NCBI GenBank assembly: GCA_964036315.1
Contig: OZ038479.1
Location: forward strand, 56,001,246 to 56,065,245
Length of the DNA: 64,000 nucleotides
From: Acanthosepion esculentum
Lineage: Eukaryota > Mollusca > Cephalopoda > Sepiida > Sepiidae
Reading direction: 5' to 3'
Positions 41,980 to 54,454 of the stretch are shown here, in pieces. Each line of letters begins with the position of its first letter. Position 1 is the stretch's first letter. The translations under genes were made by a program, and so were the position numbers. Below the pieces are notes generated by a model. That model searched no databases. It worked only from the letters and a program-made list of their open reading frames with translations, and was not told the DNA's origin.

Positions 41980-44900
41980 TGGTTTTTAGCTTATATTTGG
42001 GTGGTACCGAGTATATAGCGAGAAACTCAAAAGATGGTTGTATGACCTGACAGTACTTGTCAACAAAATGTTGGCAGGTGAAAATCTCTGGTCGTTGAGG
42101 TTCATTATGTATCTGATTTTGAATGACTTTGCTCCGTCAATGCCAAGAAATCTAAGGATTTTAAACACAAGGAACCAATTTTGATGTAACACCGTTTAAT
42201 TTCTTCGTCTTTTTTAGCAATGAAATATTCTTCTTAAACGCTTTTTCACTGTTATCTTGTGTGCTATGCCATTTCTTAATTCTCTCTCTCATTCGTTTCA
42301 ACTTTGACATTATTATATTAAATGAGAGAATAATACAAAAATCTGTTTGGTTGATAGAAAAATCACAACAAAATCATTTGAACACAAAGAATTCTTGTTT
42401 TGATTTTCTCGTCTGAAAGCTAAATGAAGACTGAAGAAGTGGAAGAATTGAAATAATTTTCATAAATCGTTATTTGATTTCCTTTTATTCGCTGTTTGTG
42501 TTTAGAATAATAATGAAAAAATTAAAATAAATTCAGCTATGATTTCAATTTCATCATGTCAGATATTTAAAAAAATACTAACTAAAGAAAGGAAACTAGT
42601 AGCATTTTTTTTGTTCTTTTCTTTTGAAGTTTTTATTTTATTTTAATTTAACCGCTGTAAGTTAGTTTGGACATGTCAATAGAAAAGCACTTATGACATT
42701 TTCAAATTAAAAGTTACTCTTTCTTTATTATTAATGTGGAAATATTATGCAATAAAAAATTATATTTGATATTTTTATTAAAAAAACTAACTAGTAGTAT
42801 CACTTTAAGTGGAAAGTATTAATTATGTTTAAAAAAATTTAATACTTTCCAGCACGTTCAAAATTTTGGTTAAATTTTTTACAGCTGTTGACGTAAAATT
42901 TATGTTTACCTTAGTGTTTTTGCGTTTTTTCGGTTGAAAAACATATCGATTTGGAAATTCTTGCAAAAATCAAATAATTTTAATGAAACTTTCAAGACTT
43001 ATTCACAAATGAACTAAATTACTTGTGATTTTTTTTATTTTTAGAGAATCTTAGTAAGAAATATATATATATATATTTTTTACCCCCCTATTTACTAAAT
43101 GAAATTTCCAGAAATTAAATTTTCTTTCCCAAAATTTTCTTAGTTAAAAGTAAGACTCTTTGGAGAATGTAAATCATTCATTTTTTTTTTTAAGCTACTA
43201 CTACTACTACTACTCATTTCCCCAAAATATACTCTGAATCGTAAACTAAAAAAAAAAATGCAATAATTAAAACTAACATTATTTAATTAGGAAAGTTTTT
43301 ACTGATTTTACTAAGGACACTTGTTTTAAGAAACTTTTTTCTCGATGAATAATGAATTTTTACAAGAATTCTTTTAATTTTTAAACTATATCACTTTTTC
43401 TTTTAGGTGATATTGTAATTAAGTGGAAACTATATTTATGAATCAAAAATTGAAAAACTTTATAAAAGTAATTTACACCCAATATTTTTAGAATAATTTT
43501 TAATTTTGATTTTCTTTTAGTTTAAACCTTTCCATTTTTGTATGTATGGTAGTCTAGAGTATTCATGACATTAAATTTAAAAGGTTACCTGTTGTAAGAG
43601 TTGTCCTCCCTTTACTGAGAAATTTATTCATTTCGTGTTTTTACATCTCAACAGGTTTTTGGACATTATCCCTTGACAGTTTTAATACTTTCAAATTTAA
43701 AGTAAGTTTTACTTTTTAAAATTTTTATTTCACTAAATATTTTATTCTATGTATTTATTTTATTGTATGTCATACTTCAATTGAGTAATTTTTTTTAGTT
43801 TGACTTTTTATGAGAAATGATTTTTTTTTTTGTTAGTAGTTTTTTAATTTTTCGGTTATATTTAAAATTTTGTAAATTTTTTTCAGAAAGCATTTTCAAA
43901 CGTAAAGCAGTCAATAAAGTATTAGATAATTGCTGAAAATATTGTTAATTTGTAAAAATTACTAGTTATAGAAAAAACAAAAAAAAAATGCATTCACTTA
44001 GTTTCGTAAATTTATGTCAATTCTGATCATCCATACTTAGCTGTCAACAACATCAATCAGCACGTCAGAAAAACAACCATGGTTTAGAAATGCTTGTATA
44101 GTATGTTTTTTTATTCTGTAAGTAATATTTGTTTCATATCAGATTAATTTAACTTTAAATTTGCTAATTTCCCTCAAATAACGTGTCAATAATATGTCCA
44201 AAAACTCACTCTGATGAAAAAAAGCCCCTCACTTGATTAAAAATAGGTACCTCCACTATCTCGGCATAAATTTTTGATACCTAACGTTTAAAATAAATTT
44301 AAAAAAATGAAAATCATTCTTGAAGATTTCATTTAAATTGAAAGCTATATGATTAAATTTATTATTTCCAGTAAGTAAAATATTCTGGTTTATTTCAGAT
44401 AGAAATTAGATTGGAATGCCAAATTTAATTTCTATTTTCTTAAAATAATTTTTAAAGCGGCCAGTTTCTTAATTTTAAGAAATTTGTAAACAAAGAAAAT
44501 TTATCTATTTTAAATTTCTTTCAAAAAAAAAAAAAAATTTCTGACATGTTCTTTGAGTAGAATTAGAAAATTTAAAGTTCTGGTTTGAAATAAATGTTAC
44601 TTATAGCATAAAAAGTAATATACAACCATTTATTTAATGATTGGTCCAGCTTATCATAGTTTATCTGAGACAATAATGGATGGCTGATGAGTAACGAAGC
44701 GATGACCGCTAGTATGGCTGGCTAGAATTGATACCAAATTTAAGAAATCTAAGTGAATGCATTTTTGGGGGGTTTTTAACCACCTAGTAATTTTTTAAAT
44801 TTCCACAATTACCTTATTGACTTTTATTTACTTTTCAAAGATGTTTTATGCAAAAATAAAAAAATTCAAAATACTATAAAATTTTCTTAAATTAATTTCT

Positions 44901-46345
44901 GTGACCATTTCATAATAATGTTAGGGAACAAATTAAGTAAAAAAAAAAAAAAATGACAAAAAATTATTTTAAAAATAGAATAGTGAAACTACGTTTATTA
45001 ATCATTTCAATTTTGGATTCATAAATTTTGTTTCCATTTAATTACTGTTACATTCAGGAAATAGCCCAATACAGGATTTTACACAATTTTAAAATATTAT
45101 AAATTATTATAATTCCAATAAAAAAAAAAAGAAAAAATTCTTGTAAAAATTGATTATTATTTAGAAAAATTTTATTTCTTCAAACAACAATAATGTTTAA
45201 TATAACTTATTTACAAAAGCAATTAAAAGCTTTTCTAATTAAATAATGTCATAGTTTTATTGCAGTCATTATTTTTCAATTCAGAGTAGTTTCAGTTAGA
45301 ATAATTCAACTTTGAAAAAAGATTAGGCAATTTACCTTCTCCAGTGTTCTACTTTTAATGAATAAAAAAATTCAAAATAGAAAGTTTTTTTTCGAAATTT
45401 CATGAAATTAAGTGTGTGTGGGTGGGGGAAGGGTTAACATGTAAAAAAAAAAAAATTTATCAAACTTTTCTAAAATAAAAAAAAAATAATTTCATTCATT
45501 TGTGAATACGTCCTGAAAATTTCATTAAAATCGGGCAATTATTTGATTTTTACAAGAATTTCTAAATCAATGTGTTTTCAACGGAAAAGTGCAAAAAAAA
45601 CAACGTTATTTTCATGCCACCATGATGACATGAACAAAGCAAGATTTTAACAAAAATTTCGAACGTTTTAGAAAGGATTAAAAAATTTCAAAAAATAATT
45701 TAAAATCCTTTAGTCTTTCATCTTAATAATAAAATAAACATTTTGACGATAATACTTTGTTTTTATTAAGTTTGTGGCCTTTTTCATTACACTATGCTGT
45801 TTTCCTGCAAAAAAGTGGAGATACCTAATTAAAAAAAAAATTTTATTGTCTAAATATTTATGTCATCATTAAGAGGAAAGACCAAAGTATTTTTAATTAT
45901 TTAAAAAAATTTTTTGATCCTTTCTAAAATATTCGAAATTTTAGTTAAAATCTTGCTTTGTTCATGTCATTACGGTGGCATGAAAATATGCCCAAAGCCT
46001 GCACTGTTTCTGGCCCTAAAATTGAATCTACAAAAGAAAAATTAATAATTGCAGTATATCTTTTGCTGAAAAAATTATATTAAGAAAATTAAAAATTTTG
46101 AAAATGATATGCTATCAGAACTCAAGCACATGTGACGTTATTTCAGAATTGTGCTTCCGTAGTTTTGCCGTGAGCATTGTTAATACATTTTCTTTAATAT
46201 TAAAACATTATTGTAAAAATACAGTTTTGCAGATTGTAATAAGCTTTGAAATTTAAGATCTGTAAAATAATAATAAGAGAATTTTCTGAGACACATGGCT
46301 TCAAATTTGATTTTAAAATATTTAACAACTTCATCACATTTGTCT
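41980..46345 (+). repeat. Long unclassified AT-rich repeat (contains Repeat R)
   Basis: 42060-42425 is a Repeat R copy (TCTAAGGATTTTAAACACAA, TTTCAACTTTGACATTATTA). 42450-42710 matches 24745-25070; 42840-43100 is the inverse of about 45400-45680 and resembles 63540-63830; 44240-44480 matches 10440-10660; 45170-45800 matches 7990-8950; 45985-46345 matches 7560-7915. No coding domain was found. The extent, inverted halves and lack of genes suggest a large non-autonomous DNA element or several nested ones. A (CTA)n tract is at 43196-43214. Confidence 0.6.
45608..45987. repeat. Inverted repeat with ~150-bp arms
   Basis: Left arm starts ATTTTCATGCCACC; the right arm ends GGTGGCATGAAAAT. Both hold GACATGAACAAAGCAAGATT or its inverse. 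The arms extend to about 45755 and from about 45838, with some mismatches, around an ~80-bp centre. Confidence 0.9.
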
Positions 46346-46825
46346 CTACATGCTTACAAAATTCAATTGACACGAGAACTGAAACCCGCTGACTATTTCG
46401 AGCGCCGTACATTCGTCAATTGGGTGCATGAGCAAAGACAAGCAGACGAAGATTTTTTTTGCAAAAAATCCTCATTAGTGATGAAGCCCATTTTCATCTT
46501 AATGGATTTGTTAATAAGCAGAATTGTCACATTTGAGCTGATGAAAATCCAAGGAAGACTGTTGAAAAGCCACTGCATCCACAAAAGGTCACTGTTTGGT
46601 GTGCATTTTTTGATAGCAGAATCATTGGGCTGCATATTTATAAATTTGAATGTCCACTTTCGTAATAGGCTTCAATAACTTTACATGTTGTTTGATTGTT
46701 AATCTTTCTATGGTTGAAATCAACAAAGACTTCAGTTGTTAAATCTGAAAGAAAAAGAAAAAAAAATCCTTAGACACTTAAACTTAATTCGCATTTAAAA
46801 TCAATCCAAGTTATTGGACATTCTA
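46346..46825 (+). mobile_element. Mariner-type derivative, second copy, left end lost
   Basis: Begins inside the transposase (LHAYKIQLTRELKPADYFER, near 46345) directly against the long repeat. It continues through FVNWVHEQRQADEDFFCKK and, in a shifted frame, SDEAHFHLNGFVNKQNCH. It then reaches KSHCIHKR and, in another frame, the next-domain start VTVWCAFF. It then jumps at TTTATAAATTTGAATGTCCA into the inverted 5' end, finishing near 46825 (reverse complement TAGAATGTCCAATAACTTGG). The left terminal repeat is missing. Confidence 0.8.
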
Positions 46826-47411
46826 TATTTATTACAATCTAAACTGATTTCATATGTACCCTATTTCATTGCTTATAACACTTTCTGATATACACCAATT
46901 TTACAGGAAGAAATTGGAAAAAAATGTTTTTTCTTTGTACTTCATAGCCCGCCCCGCTGAGTAGCATATTTCAACATGAAAACTTGACTCATCATGACAG
47001 ACTGAAAAATACCAAATTGATGGTAACTATTTAGAATGTAATAATTAGATGAGAGGTTAGAGGATACAATACCACTGAAACTTAACCTAAATATCAGCCT
47101 GAAATCCTCACTAATCATGACGAATTCATCAAAAACCAGGATAGCGCAATAATTTTAAAATTAGGTACATGTAAATTTAGATACAGAAATGCGGTTAAGT
47201 ATTGTTAATTTAATTTTGAAACACTCAGTATGTTTTCAAGGGCTCAGAATTGGATGTAACTGGGGAGCAGATGCTATCCCCATACCACAAACTTTAGAAC
47301 TTTCATCACTGACTGTAGCTGTCGCTCCCCCCTTTTAGATGCGCCAATAGTTTAGTTATGGATTCTTTATCCATTTTTTAATTTTAATAATTAGACTTTT
47401 AATATGGACAG
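46826..47411. other. Intergenic DNA
   Basis: No gene seen. Confidence 0.5.
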
Positions 47412-47778
47412 TGTACGGGAAACAATTAGGTAAGGGCCCATTTCCATTAGAAACTCCCACAATTCACTGCAACTTCCCCCAAAGCAAGGACCAGTGGAAA
47501 GAATTGGAGGGAGTTTTGTTTTGTTAAGAATTAGAACTTAGTAGCCCTTATTACTGGTTACGGCGCACAGGTGAATATGTTCTCTTTAACTTTCCCGTGA
47601 AATTACTGGACTTAAGAAGACCCCTTTTTGTAAAAATAATTTATGTCGTGTTTTAAAACCCTTTTTGTATTTCAGTATTTCACGGTGATTTGAAGCTATA
47701 AATAAAATTCAAGCTCAAACATCAGTCGAGACTCATGTTTTAATTTACGACCAGAAAAAGCAATAAGGAGCCGCTACA
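47412..47778 (+). mobile_element. Possible solo LTR
   Basis: Starts TGTACGGGAAACAATTAGG and ends GGAGCCGCTACA (TG...CA). CTATAAATAAAATTCAAGC near 47698 looks like a polyadenylation or TATA region, and G+C is locally higher. Flanks (GACAG and CTGAC) do not form a direct duplication, so the ends are uncertain. Confidence 0.4.
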
Positions 47779-47912
47779 CTGACCTTTGATTTATCAGATA
47801 CAGGGCGGTTTTTCTAGATATTTCATATGAAAAAAAAAATGCATCTTATAAGAAACAGCAAAATACAGCAATTCACTCTCTTAATATATTTTCTATTGCT
47901 TATTTTTCACAG

Positions 47913-48200
47913 ATTTTTTGGTTGCACAGAAAATCATGATATACATAAAAACTGTTATTGGGAATTTAAATGAAAGAAAAAAATGTTGACTTTTGACTAC
48001 GAACAGAGAAACAGTATTCATGTAAAAGTTGTTTATGTACATTTCTGAAAGAATCTCATTGATCATTAACAGCGAATAAACAATAACTTTGAAATTTGTG
48101 GTTTGTCTTTTCTACAAAAGCAGTGTTACATACGAGTAAAAATTAGAGACAAGCTATATTCTTTTGAAGTTTGAAAATCTTTCTAATAAATTTAATATCT
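47913..48200 (+). pseudogene. Orphan ZNF 5' exon
   Basis: Acceptor TATTTTTCACAG ends at 47912. The ATG at 47970 reads MKEKNVDF then stops; YSCKSC, a finger-like fragment, follows. It parallels the next copy at 48274 but has no array of its own. The 360-bp offset between the two acceptors indicates a local tandem duplication of this exon start and the upstream intron. Confidence 0.68.
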
Positions 48201-48273
48201 TTCAAAATAGAAACTGATTTAATATATTATCTATTGTCTCCATTAATATGTTTTTATTTCTTTTCTTTCACAG

Positions 48274-48675
48274 ATGTTTTGACTGAACAGATATTCAATA
48301 TTCATAAAAACTGTTCTTATTGGGAATTTAAATGAAAGAAAAGAATTTTGACTTTCCATCAAAAACAGAGAAATACATACTGCCATATTCATGTAAAAAT
48401 TGTACATCGAGATTTTCAAAGCATCACAGTGAATATTGGCCAAAAACATGAAATGAGTGGTTTGTCTTTTCTACAAAAGTAGAGTATTGCATATGAGTAA
48501 AAATTTGAGGTAAGTGGTATTCATGTGAACTTTGGAATTAAGCACACTGAAGAGACTTCATTTTCACATGAAGTTTGTTGATTTCCATCTTCAAACAGAT
48601 CATAATTGATTAGACATATGCATACCATATTATTATTCTGAAGTTTGTGAATCAGCATTTTTACTGAAGTGTAAC
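48274..48675 (+). pseudogene. 5' coding exon of ZNF array 2, interrupted
   Basis: Acceptor TTTCTTTCACAG ends at 48273. The ATG at 48332 gives a 39-codon frame, MKEKNFDFPSKTEKYILPYS, then a C-x2-C pair (CKNC) and KHHSEYWPKT before TGA near 48451. This is the best-preserved 5' exon in the window, and its N-terminus probably represents the family's true start. Downstream a degenerate finger (SEVCESAFLL, then NLVIHMETH) leads into the array but lacks its first Cys and is closed off upstream by TGA. The frame from ATG to array is therefore broken, unless an intron removes the stops. Confidence 0.7.
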
Positions 48676-49332
48676 TTGGTAATCCATATGGAAACGCACA
48701 CTGGTGAGAAACCATATTCTTGTGAATTTTGTGAATCTGAACTTTCAAAGGTATCATCGTTGCAGTGTCATATGCGAAAACATACTGAAAATAAATATTC
48801 TTGTGAAATATGTGGATTTGCTTTTTCTCAGAAGACAAATTTGTTACACCATATACAAACGCACACTGGAGAGAAACCATATTCTTGTGAAATTTGTGGA
48901 TCTTCATTTTCACGAAAATCAAATTTGGAGCGCCATGTGCGAACACACACAGGAGAGAAACCATATTCTTGTGAAGTGTGTGGATTGACATTTTCAGAGA
49001 AGAGATCTATGCAGCGGCATATCTTAACACACACTGGAGAGAAGCCATATTATTGTAAAGTTTGTGGATCTGCATTTTCACAGAAGTCATACATTAATTG
49101 CCATATGCGAACACACACTGGAGGAAAACCATATTCTTGCAAAGTTTGTGGCACTGCATTTTCACTGAAGTCAGTTTTAAACCGCCATATGCGAACACAC
49201 TCTGAAGAGAAACCATATTCTTGTGAAGTTTGTGGATCTGCATTTTTAAGGAAGTTACATTTGGGGTGGCATATGCGAACACACACTGGAGAAAAATCGT
49301 ATACCTGTCAAGTATGTGGATTTGCTTTTTAA
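48676..49332 (+). CDS. C2H2 zinc-finger array 2 (seven fingers plus a truncated eighth)
   Basis: Frame of 218 codons. First cysteines at residues 16, 43, 71, 99, 127, 155 and 183, each finger with both Cys and both His, followed by YTCQVCGFAF of an eighth that ends at TAA. The linker after finger 1 (TENK) is one residue short of TGEKP; the linker after finger 6 is SEEKP. Recognition helices differ more than in array 1 (KVSSLQ, QKTNLL, RKSNLE, EKRSMQ, QKSYIN, LKSVLN, RKLHLG), which suggests past selection for binding specificity. The frame opens at TTG, so it is the rest of an exon beginning upstream. A nuclear DNA-binding protein is the family role. Array 1 on the other strand is the closest relative here. 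Whether it is expressed cannot be told. Confidence 0.75.
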   Translation: MVIHMETHTGEKPYSCEFCESELSKVSSLQCHMRKHTENKYSCEICGFAFSQKTNLLHHIQTHTGEKPYSCEICGSSFSRKSNLERHVRTHTGEKPYSCEVCGLTFSEKRSMQRHILTHTGEKPYYCKVCGSAFSQKSYINCHMRTHTGGKPYSCKVCGTAFSLKSVLNRHMRTHSEEKPYSCEVCGSAFLRKLHLGWHMRTHTGEKSYTCQVCGFAF

Positions 49333-49462
<130 letters not shown>

Positions 49463-49654
49463 ATATTTCCATCTGAGTTTTATAATGTTGTTTATCTCTG
49501 TTTCTATAAAATTCAGATTAACTATCACTCACTAATCTTGTGAAATTTTCTGGTCTGCATTTTTAGAGATATCAACATTCGTGAACCACACATATATATC
49601 TAACTGGAAGCAACCATTTTCTGTAGCCTTGGATTTTTGTATCCAAAAAAAAAA

Positions 49655-50254
49655 ACTATCAAAAGGACATTTTTATTATTTTAACTACCTTCACTTCTTG
49701 GTAATGTTTATTTTGAAAAGTGATGATTAGAATTGTAATAAAACCTAAATGAATTTATACATTTTTTCTTGAGAATTAAGAACAAAAATATTAAGCACTA
49801 TTTATTAGATTGTTTATTTACAAGAATAATTTTATATTTACAACATTGTAAAAACTAATACAATGGAATATTTATCATTTACCAATTTATAATAAAATAA
49901 AAAAGAAAACGGTTTTTTATTCATAAATTTATAAACATTATTATTAAAATATGTGAACCAACTATAAGGAAATCCTTATTTACCATTTTATAAAAATTTT
50001 TAATTAATGAGCAATTAGCCAATGTTTTGCCAACAATTCAAATAAATAAATCAATGTAAATAATCTAATAAATAAATAAATAGCATTTATTATTTTGTCA
50101 ATTCTTAGGAACAAAGATAAATGCATGAATTCACTTTCATATATTTAGATTTCATTCCATTTCTAATCATTGCTTTTTAAAACAATAAATATTGCTGAGG
50201 AGTAAAGGTAGTTAAAATAATAGTGGTATCAATGGGAAAACATCCTTTTGACAC
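49655..50254. mobile_element. M1 MITE, ~600 bp
   Basis: Ends CTATCAAAAGGAC and ATCCTTTTGACAC with inverted subterminal blocks (TTATTTTAACTACCTTCACT; the inverse on the right is GGTAGTTAAAATAA). The inverted repeats extend roughly 190 bp inward, through TATTAGATTGTTTATTT. No coding capacity. It separates array 2 from its 3' remnant. Confidence 0.88.
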
Positions 50255-50279
50255 TTTTTTTTTTTTTTTTTTTACAGGC

Positions 50280-50740
50280 ATAAAGTTCCAAGATTGTTTC
50301 ATGTTCTTGTAAAGTTTTTGAATCTGCATTACCAGTTGTGATATATGATGCAACACTTGCAAAGACTCATGAGAAACCATAATATTTTTTAAGCTTGTGG
50401 ACCTGCATTCTTGTCAAATCTGTAATGTTTAAAAAAAAACACTTCATTTTTGTAAAATTTTGTACACCTACACACAGGAAAGATTTGTGAATAATGTTGA
50501 TCCGAGTTCTCAAAGAAATCGCAGCTGAAAAGACACCCTACTTATAAAGCTTTGTCTTAATATTTTAAAAAATTTAAGCATTTACAAATAAACATGCTAA
50601 CATACCAACCATATTGTTAACAAGTTTGTGGCTAAAATCTTTTTAAATGAAAATGAATATAGAAGTTATCTATGAAATCACAATTGAATTGTAAGAATCT
50701 GCATTTTCATTAAAATTTTCACTGAAAGTAAAATTTTAAA
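50280..50740 (+). pseudogene. Decayed fingers and 3' region of ZNF array 2
   Basis: SCSCKVFESALPVV-like and later finger scraps with many stops. From about 50510 the sequence (AAGAAATC(G/A)CAGCTGAAAAG, AAATAAACATGC, ACAAACCATAT or ACCAACCATATTG) matches 55660-55890, so the two ZNF units share their 3' parts. AAATAAACATGC may hold a polyadenylation signal. Confidence 0.65.
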
Positions 50741-52648
50741 AGGGAACATTGCATAAACAAGAGATTGATGCATTTTGTTGAAAAATACTACCTGTGGTAA
50801 ACATTTATGATAATAAAATTGCCTATTAATCCACAACAATGGTTTATTTTTTAAATTAGTACCTCCAAAATCATGCACTATTTTGAGATAAAAAATTATT
50901 TAAAAAGAATATCGAGGAATTTACCAAAAATCTGGAAATTTTTAGCCTTTATACTTATTTTTTTTAAGTCAGTTATACTCCCACTTACCTCATGGGTAAT
51001 GCATAATAGTGAATTTGGATATCCCTTAATTTTTCCATTTTTCCAAAGCTAAATGCCTGAAAGTGATCTATCATTAAAAAATAAATATCCAACCTTTAAC
51101 ACATCAAAAATATAGTCTGAAATTTTCAGAAAAGAATTCAGAAAAACTCAAAAGTTATTTCATTTGAAGTGTTCACTGATACCCAATTTTAATAAAACAT
51201 TGTGTTTGGTTTCCACAGGAAAAAATTCATTATGTACATGCATTTTTGCAAGTTTCACATGTATTTTTGCAGTATAATTTAAAGTTCTTTCAGATGTTGT
51301 TTGTTGTTGATAAGACTGGTAGAAAATAAAAATGGGTGTGAAAGATTAAAAGACAAAGTTTAATGGCAATTCTGAGAAGGAAGATTTTTAAAAATAATTT
51401 TGTCTATATTTCTTTTATTTTAACTATATTTCTTATTTTACAGGAGATCAAAAATATAATTCTGAAAGATATTCCTTGACTAACACTATTAATGAATAAA
51501 TGCAGAAATCTTCATTAAAATCAGATAATTCTTTGATTTTTGGTAATTCTTTTTAAATGTAAATGAAAGATTTTCACATAAGAGTGTGCAATTCAGTATT
51601 TATTATATACCAAATTACAAAAAACTAAATATGAAAACAATTTTTTATTCATGAATTTATAAATATTTACTAAATTATCAAAATATGTTTATCAACTCTA
51701 AGGAAATCCTTATTACCATTTTATACAGTTCAAATCAGTTGGCAATTAGCTGATGTTTTGCCTACAATTCCAATAAATAATATTATAAATAGTTTTTATT
51801 ATTTTTGTTGTAAATTCTCAAGAACAAAAAATGTATAAATTCACTTTCATATGTTTAGGTTTTATTCCAATTTTAATCATCACTTTTTAAAACAAACACT
51901 GCTGAAGAGTTGAAGGTAGTTAAAATTGTGTGCACGTTTATCCAGATTTGCTGATATATATTTTTTTATTTTTTAAATTCTACAGAAAATGAAAAAATAA
52001 AACTCTAAATTATGTCCCTTGATTAATGCACTTCATTAATAAGTGCTGAAATTTTCATTAAAATTTGAGAAATTTTAAATTTTATTTACTTATTTTTTTT
52101 TTTAAGAAGGAAGTTTTGCATTAAAATGTGCATGATGTTTGAATGTGTCACTGATGTTTTATGAGATTTTATTATCTGAAAGGAATTAAAACATAAATAT
52201 AAATTAATGATCAATAAGTTCTTTGCCAGTTTTTCTAGTTTTTTTTTTTTTTCTTTTCATAAATTTTTCTAGTGAAAATTAAAGACCTTGCTGGGTTATT
52301 AAAATATTTTGATATCTAACAATAGTTTTAAAAAAAAAAATGGCAAATAGTAATTGTAATGTGTAAAAATGACTTAGCAATTATTTTAATCTTTTTCCAT
52401 TTATTTTTCATTTTCCTTTTCTATTGTAATAACTTAAAAGGGGATTAATTGAAAGTTTCATAAAATTTAAATATTTATAAATTTGGTTTCTTTTCATCTT
52501 TCCTTGGTTGTGATGGGTTTGGTCTACTGTATTTCATTTGACTTATGGCCTGAAGTTTTGAAAGAAAGGGCAGGGCTGTGAGAGAACCATTGTTAAGTGT
52601 TTCAACATGTGGACAAGTGAGAACATACCTGCTAACCTGCAGTTTTAG
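50741..52648. other. AT-rich region with an M1 right-end fragment
   Basis: 51590-51930 matches the right half of M1 (TTCACTTTCATATGTTTAGG, GAAGGTAGTTAAAAT). The remainder has no gene. Confidence 0.6.
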
Positions 52649-53460
52649 TTCAGTTGTGTGGATGTCTTGAATTTTTTTTTACTTCCAAAGACATTTGCTT
52701 TTTTACAGTAACTATACATTCTTCAAGAAAGAAATGTTTTACTTTTAACATTTACAATCTTAGTGGGTAGTATTTTTAATTATAGTGAAAAGTTAATGAA
52801 TACATTTTCAACAATATTGATATCTAAAGAAACAGAAAAAAATGTAGACATAAAAATTCTTACATTTCTTTTATACATTTTTGTGCTGATAGAACCATTT
52901 ATATATTCAACAAAGGTTAATCAATTGTTTTCATATACCATCAGCTACAGCAGTCCTCTTCTATGACTGCTGCAGTATTGTGTCCCTCCACTGGTCTAAA
53001 CTAGCCTTCATAGGTAACTACATATCTATGTAGTGAACTACTGCATAGGGCTTAGGGTTGCATGCATTTTTTTGTAAAGCTAGAAGAAAACAACTTACCT
53101 CTAACATGAACACAGATTCAAACATGCCTCGTATGTAAACTGTCCCAAAAGGAAATGGCATCTTCATGGGTTACACATCTAGAACAGATAGATCCCAGAG
53201 TCAGATACTCTCTCATGAGATTACCTTGGCTGGGAATAAGGAGCTAAAAATGGGGAGAATGCATCAACAGGCAGAACGGTTACTGTTATATCAAACAGGT
53301 TACACATGTTGCAGGTGGTAGATTGTTTGAGAGGAAATAGATTGTGGGAATTGTTTGCAAAGAAAGAAAGAAAAAGTTTACAATCTTTCAGCTACAATCT
53401 ATTACAATATGAACTTATTTACTGTCAATGCTAATATCTTTTATTGCTTTTTGTTCACAG

Positions 53461-53573
53461 ATGTTATAGCTGTATAAAAATCATGTACCTAAATCTGTTA
53501 ATGGGAATTTAAATGAAAGAAAACAAGAATTTTGACTTTTCATCAAGAACAGAGAAATATATACTGCAATATT
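53461..53573 (+). pseudogene. ZNF 5' exon truncated at a duplication junction
   Basis: Acceptor TTGTTCACAG ends at 53460. The ATG at 53513 reads MKENKNFDFSSRTEKYILQY and then leaves the family sequence at TATTCA, just before the expected first finger-like cysteine (SCKSC). The rest is the start of the next duplication unit. No array can follow. Confidence 0.75.
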
Positions 53574-53613
53574 CAGTTGTATAGATGTCTTGATCTTTTC
53601 ATTTCCTGCTAGC

Positions 53614-54008
53614 ACGTCCTGGGTATGACGATAAACTACATCCGCGTCCTGGGTATGACAATAAACTACGTCCAACCAAAAGGCCGTCGATCCGATCAAT
53701 CGGCTGGTCATGTCATACCCCATCACATCTAACCTATCCCAAAACAACTACAACTTACAATTAACTTTCCCTCCCAAAGCTACACTAAATATACTAACAC
53801 CTTACCCCTAAAATGTGACGGAAAGCGGTGGCTTAGGATCAATCAGTAGGAAAAAAAAATTAAACGATGATGTTGCCAGATATACGTTTTTTTTTAAACA
53901 ATGACGTTGCCAGCTATATGTTTTTGATATATCTAGTAAATACTGGATCTGGCATTAAATAACCCATAGTGGTTGATATGCCATAAAACTCCAAACAAAC
54001 AAACAAAC
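53614..54008 (-). mobile_element. SINE-like retroposon with 30-bp tail units, copy 1
   Basis: Flanked by an 11-bp target duplication TTCCTGCTAGC (53603-53613 and 54009-54019). Minus-strand order: GTTTGTTTGTTTGG, ATGGCATATCAACCACTATG, a body with GATCGGATCGACGGCC, and a tail of two units containing TAGTTTAT(T/C)GTCATACCCA. Long target duplication and variable tail indicate L1/RTE-type target-primed insertion. No coding capacity. Confidence 0.88.
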
Positions 54009-54454
54009 TTCCTGCTAGCAAAGACATTTGCTTCATTTATTCTTAGTAACTATACATTCTTTAAGAAAGACATGTTTCAATTTTTAATGTTTGTAAGCTT
54101 AGTAAGAAATTCTATATTGGATTATAAAATTAGCAAACCTGGATTGATATCCAAAGAAATAGAAAAAAAATTGTAGATATGAAAATTATTACATTTCTTT
54201 TTGTACATCTTTCTACAGATAGAATGGTTTCTATATTGGACAAAGTTTGATAGTCTGTGAAACAAGATTGCTTAACTATCAGTTAATTGCAGTGTATTTG
54301 ATCTCTAACAGTTGGATTAATGTATCCTGTGCTCAACCAAACTATCTTTAATATACAGCAATGTATATCTTATGCATCTATTGCAGTATAAACACATTTC
54401 ATACATTATCCATTGTCTCTGTTAGTATATATTTTTTTAACGTTTTTTTCACAG

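Larger units (their letters stand above)
52649..54454 (+). repeat. Tandem duplication upstream of ZNF exons
   Basis: TTCAGTTGT starts both units (52649 and 53572). AAAGACATTTGCTT, TAACTATACATTCTT and AAAGAAA(C/T)AGAAAAAAA recur at 52688/54020 and below. The second unit begins inside the ZNF exon at 53573, which it truncates. The second unit is shorter by about 335 bp (matching 53040-53400) and contains a SINE (53614-54008). Confidence 0.8.
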
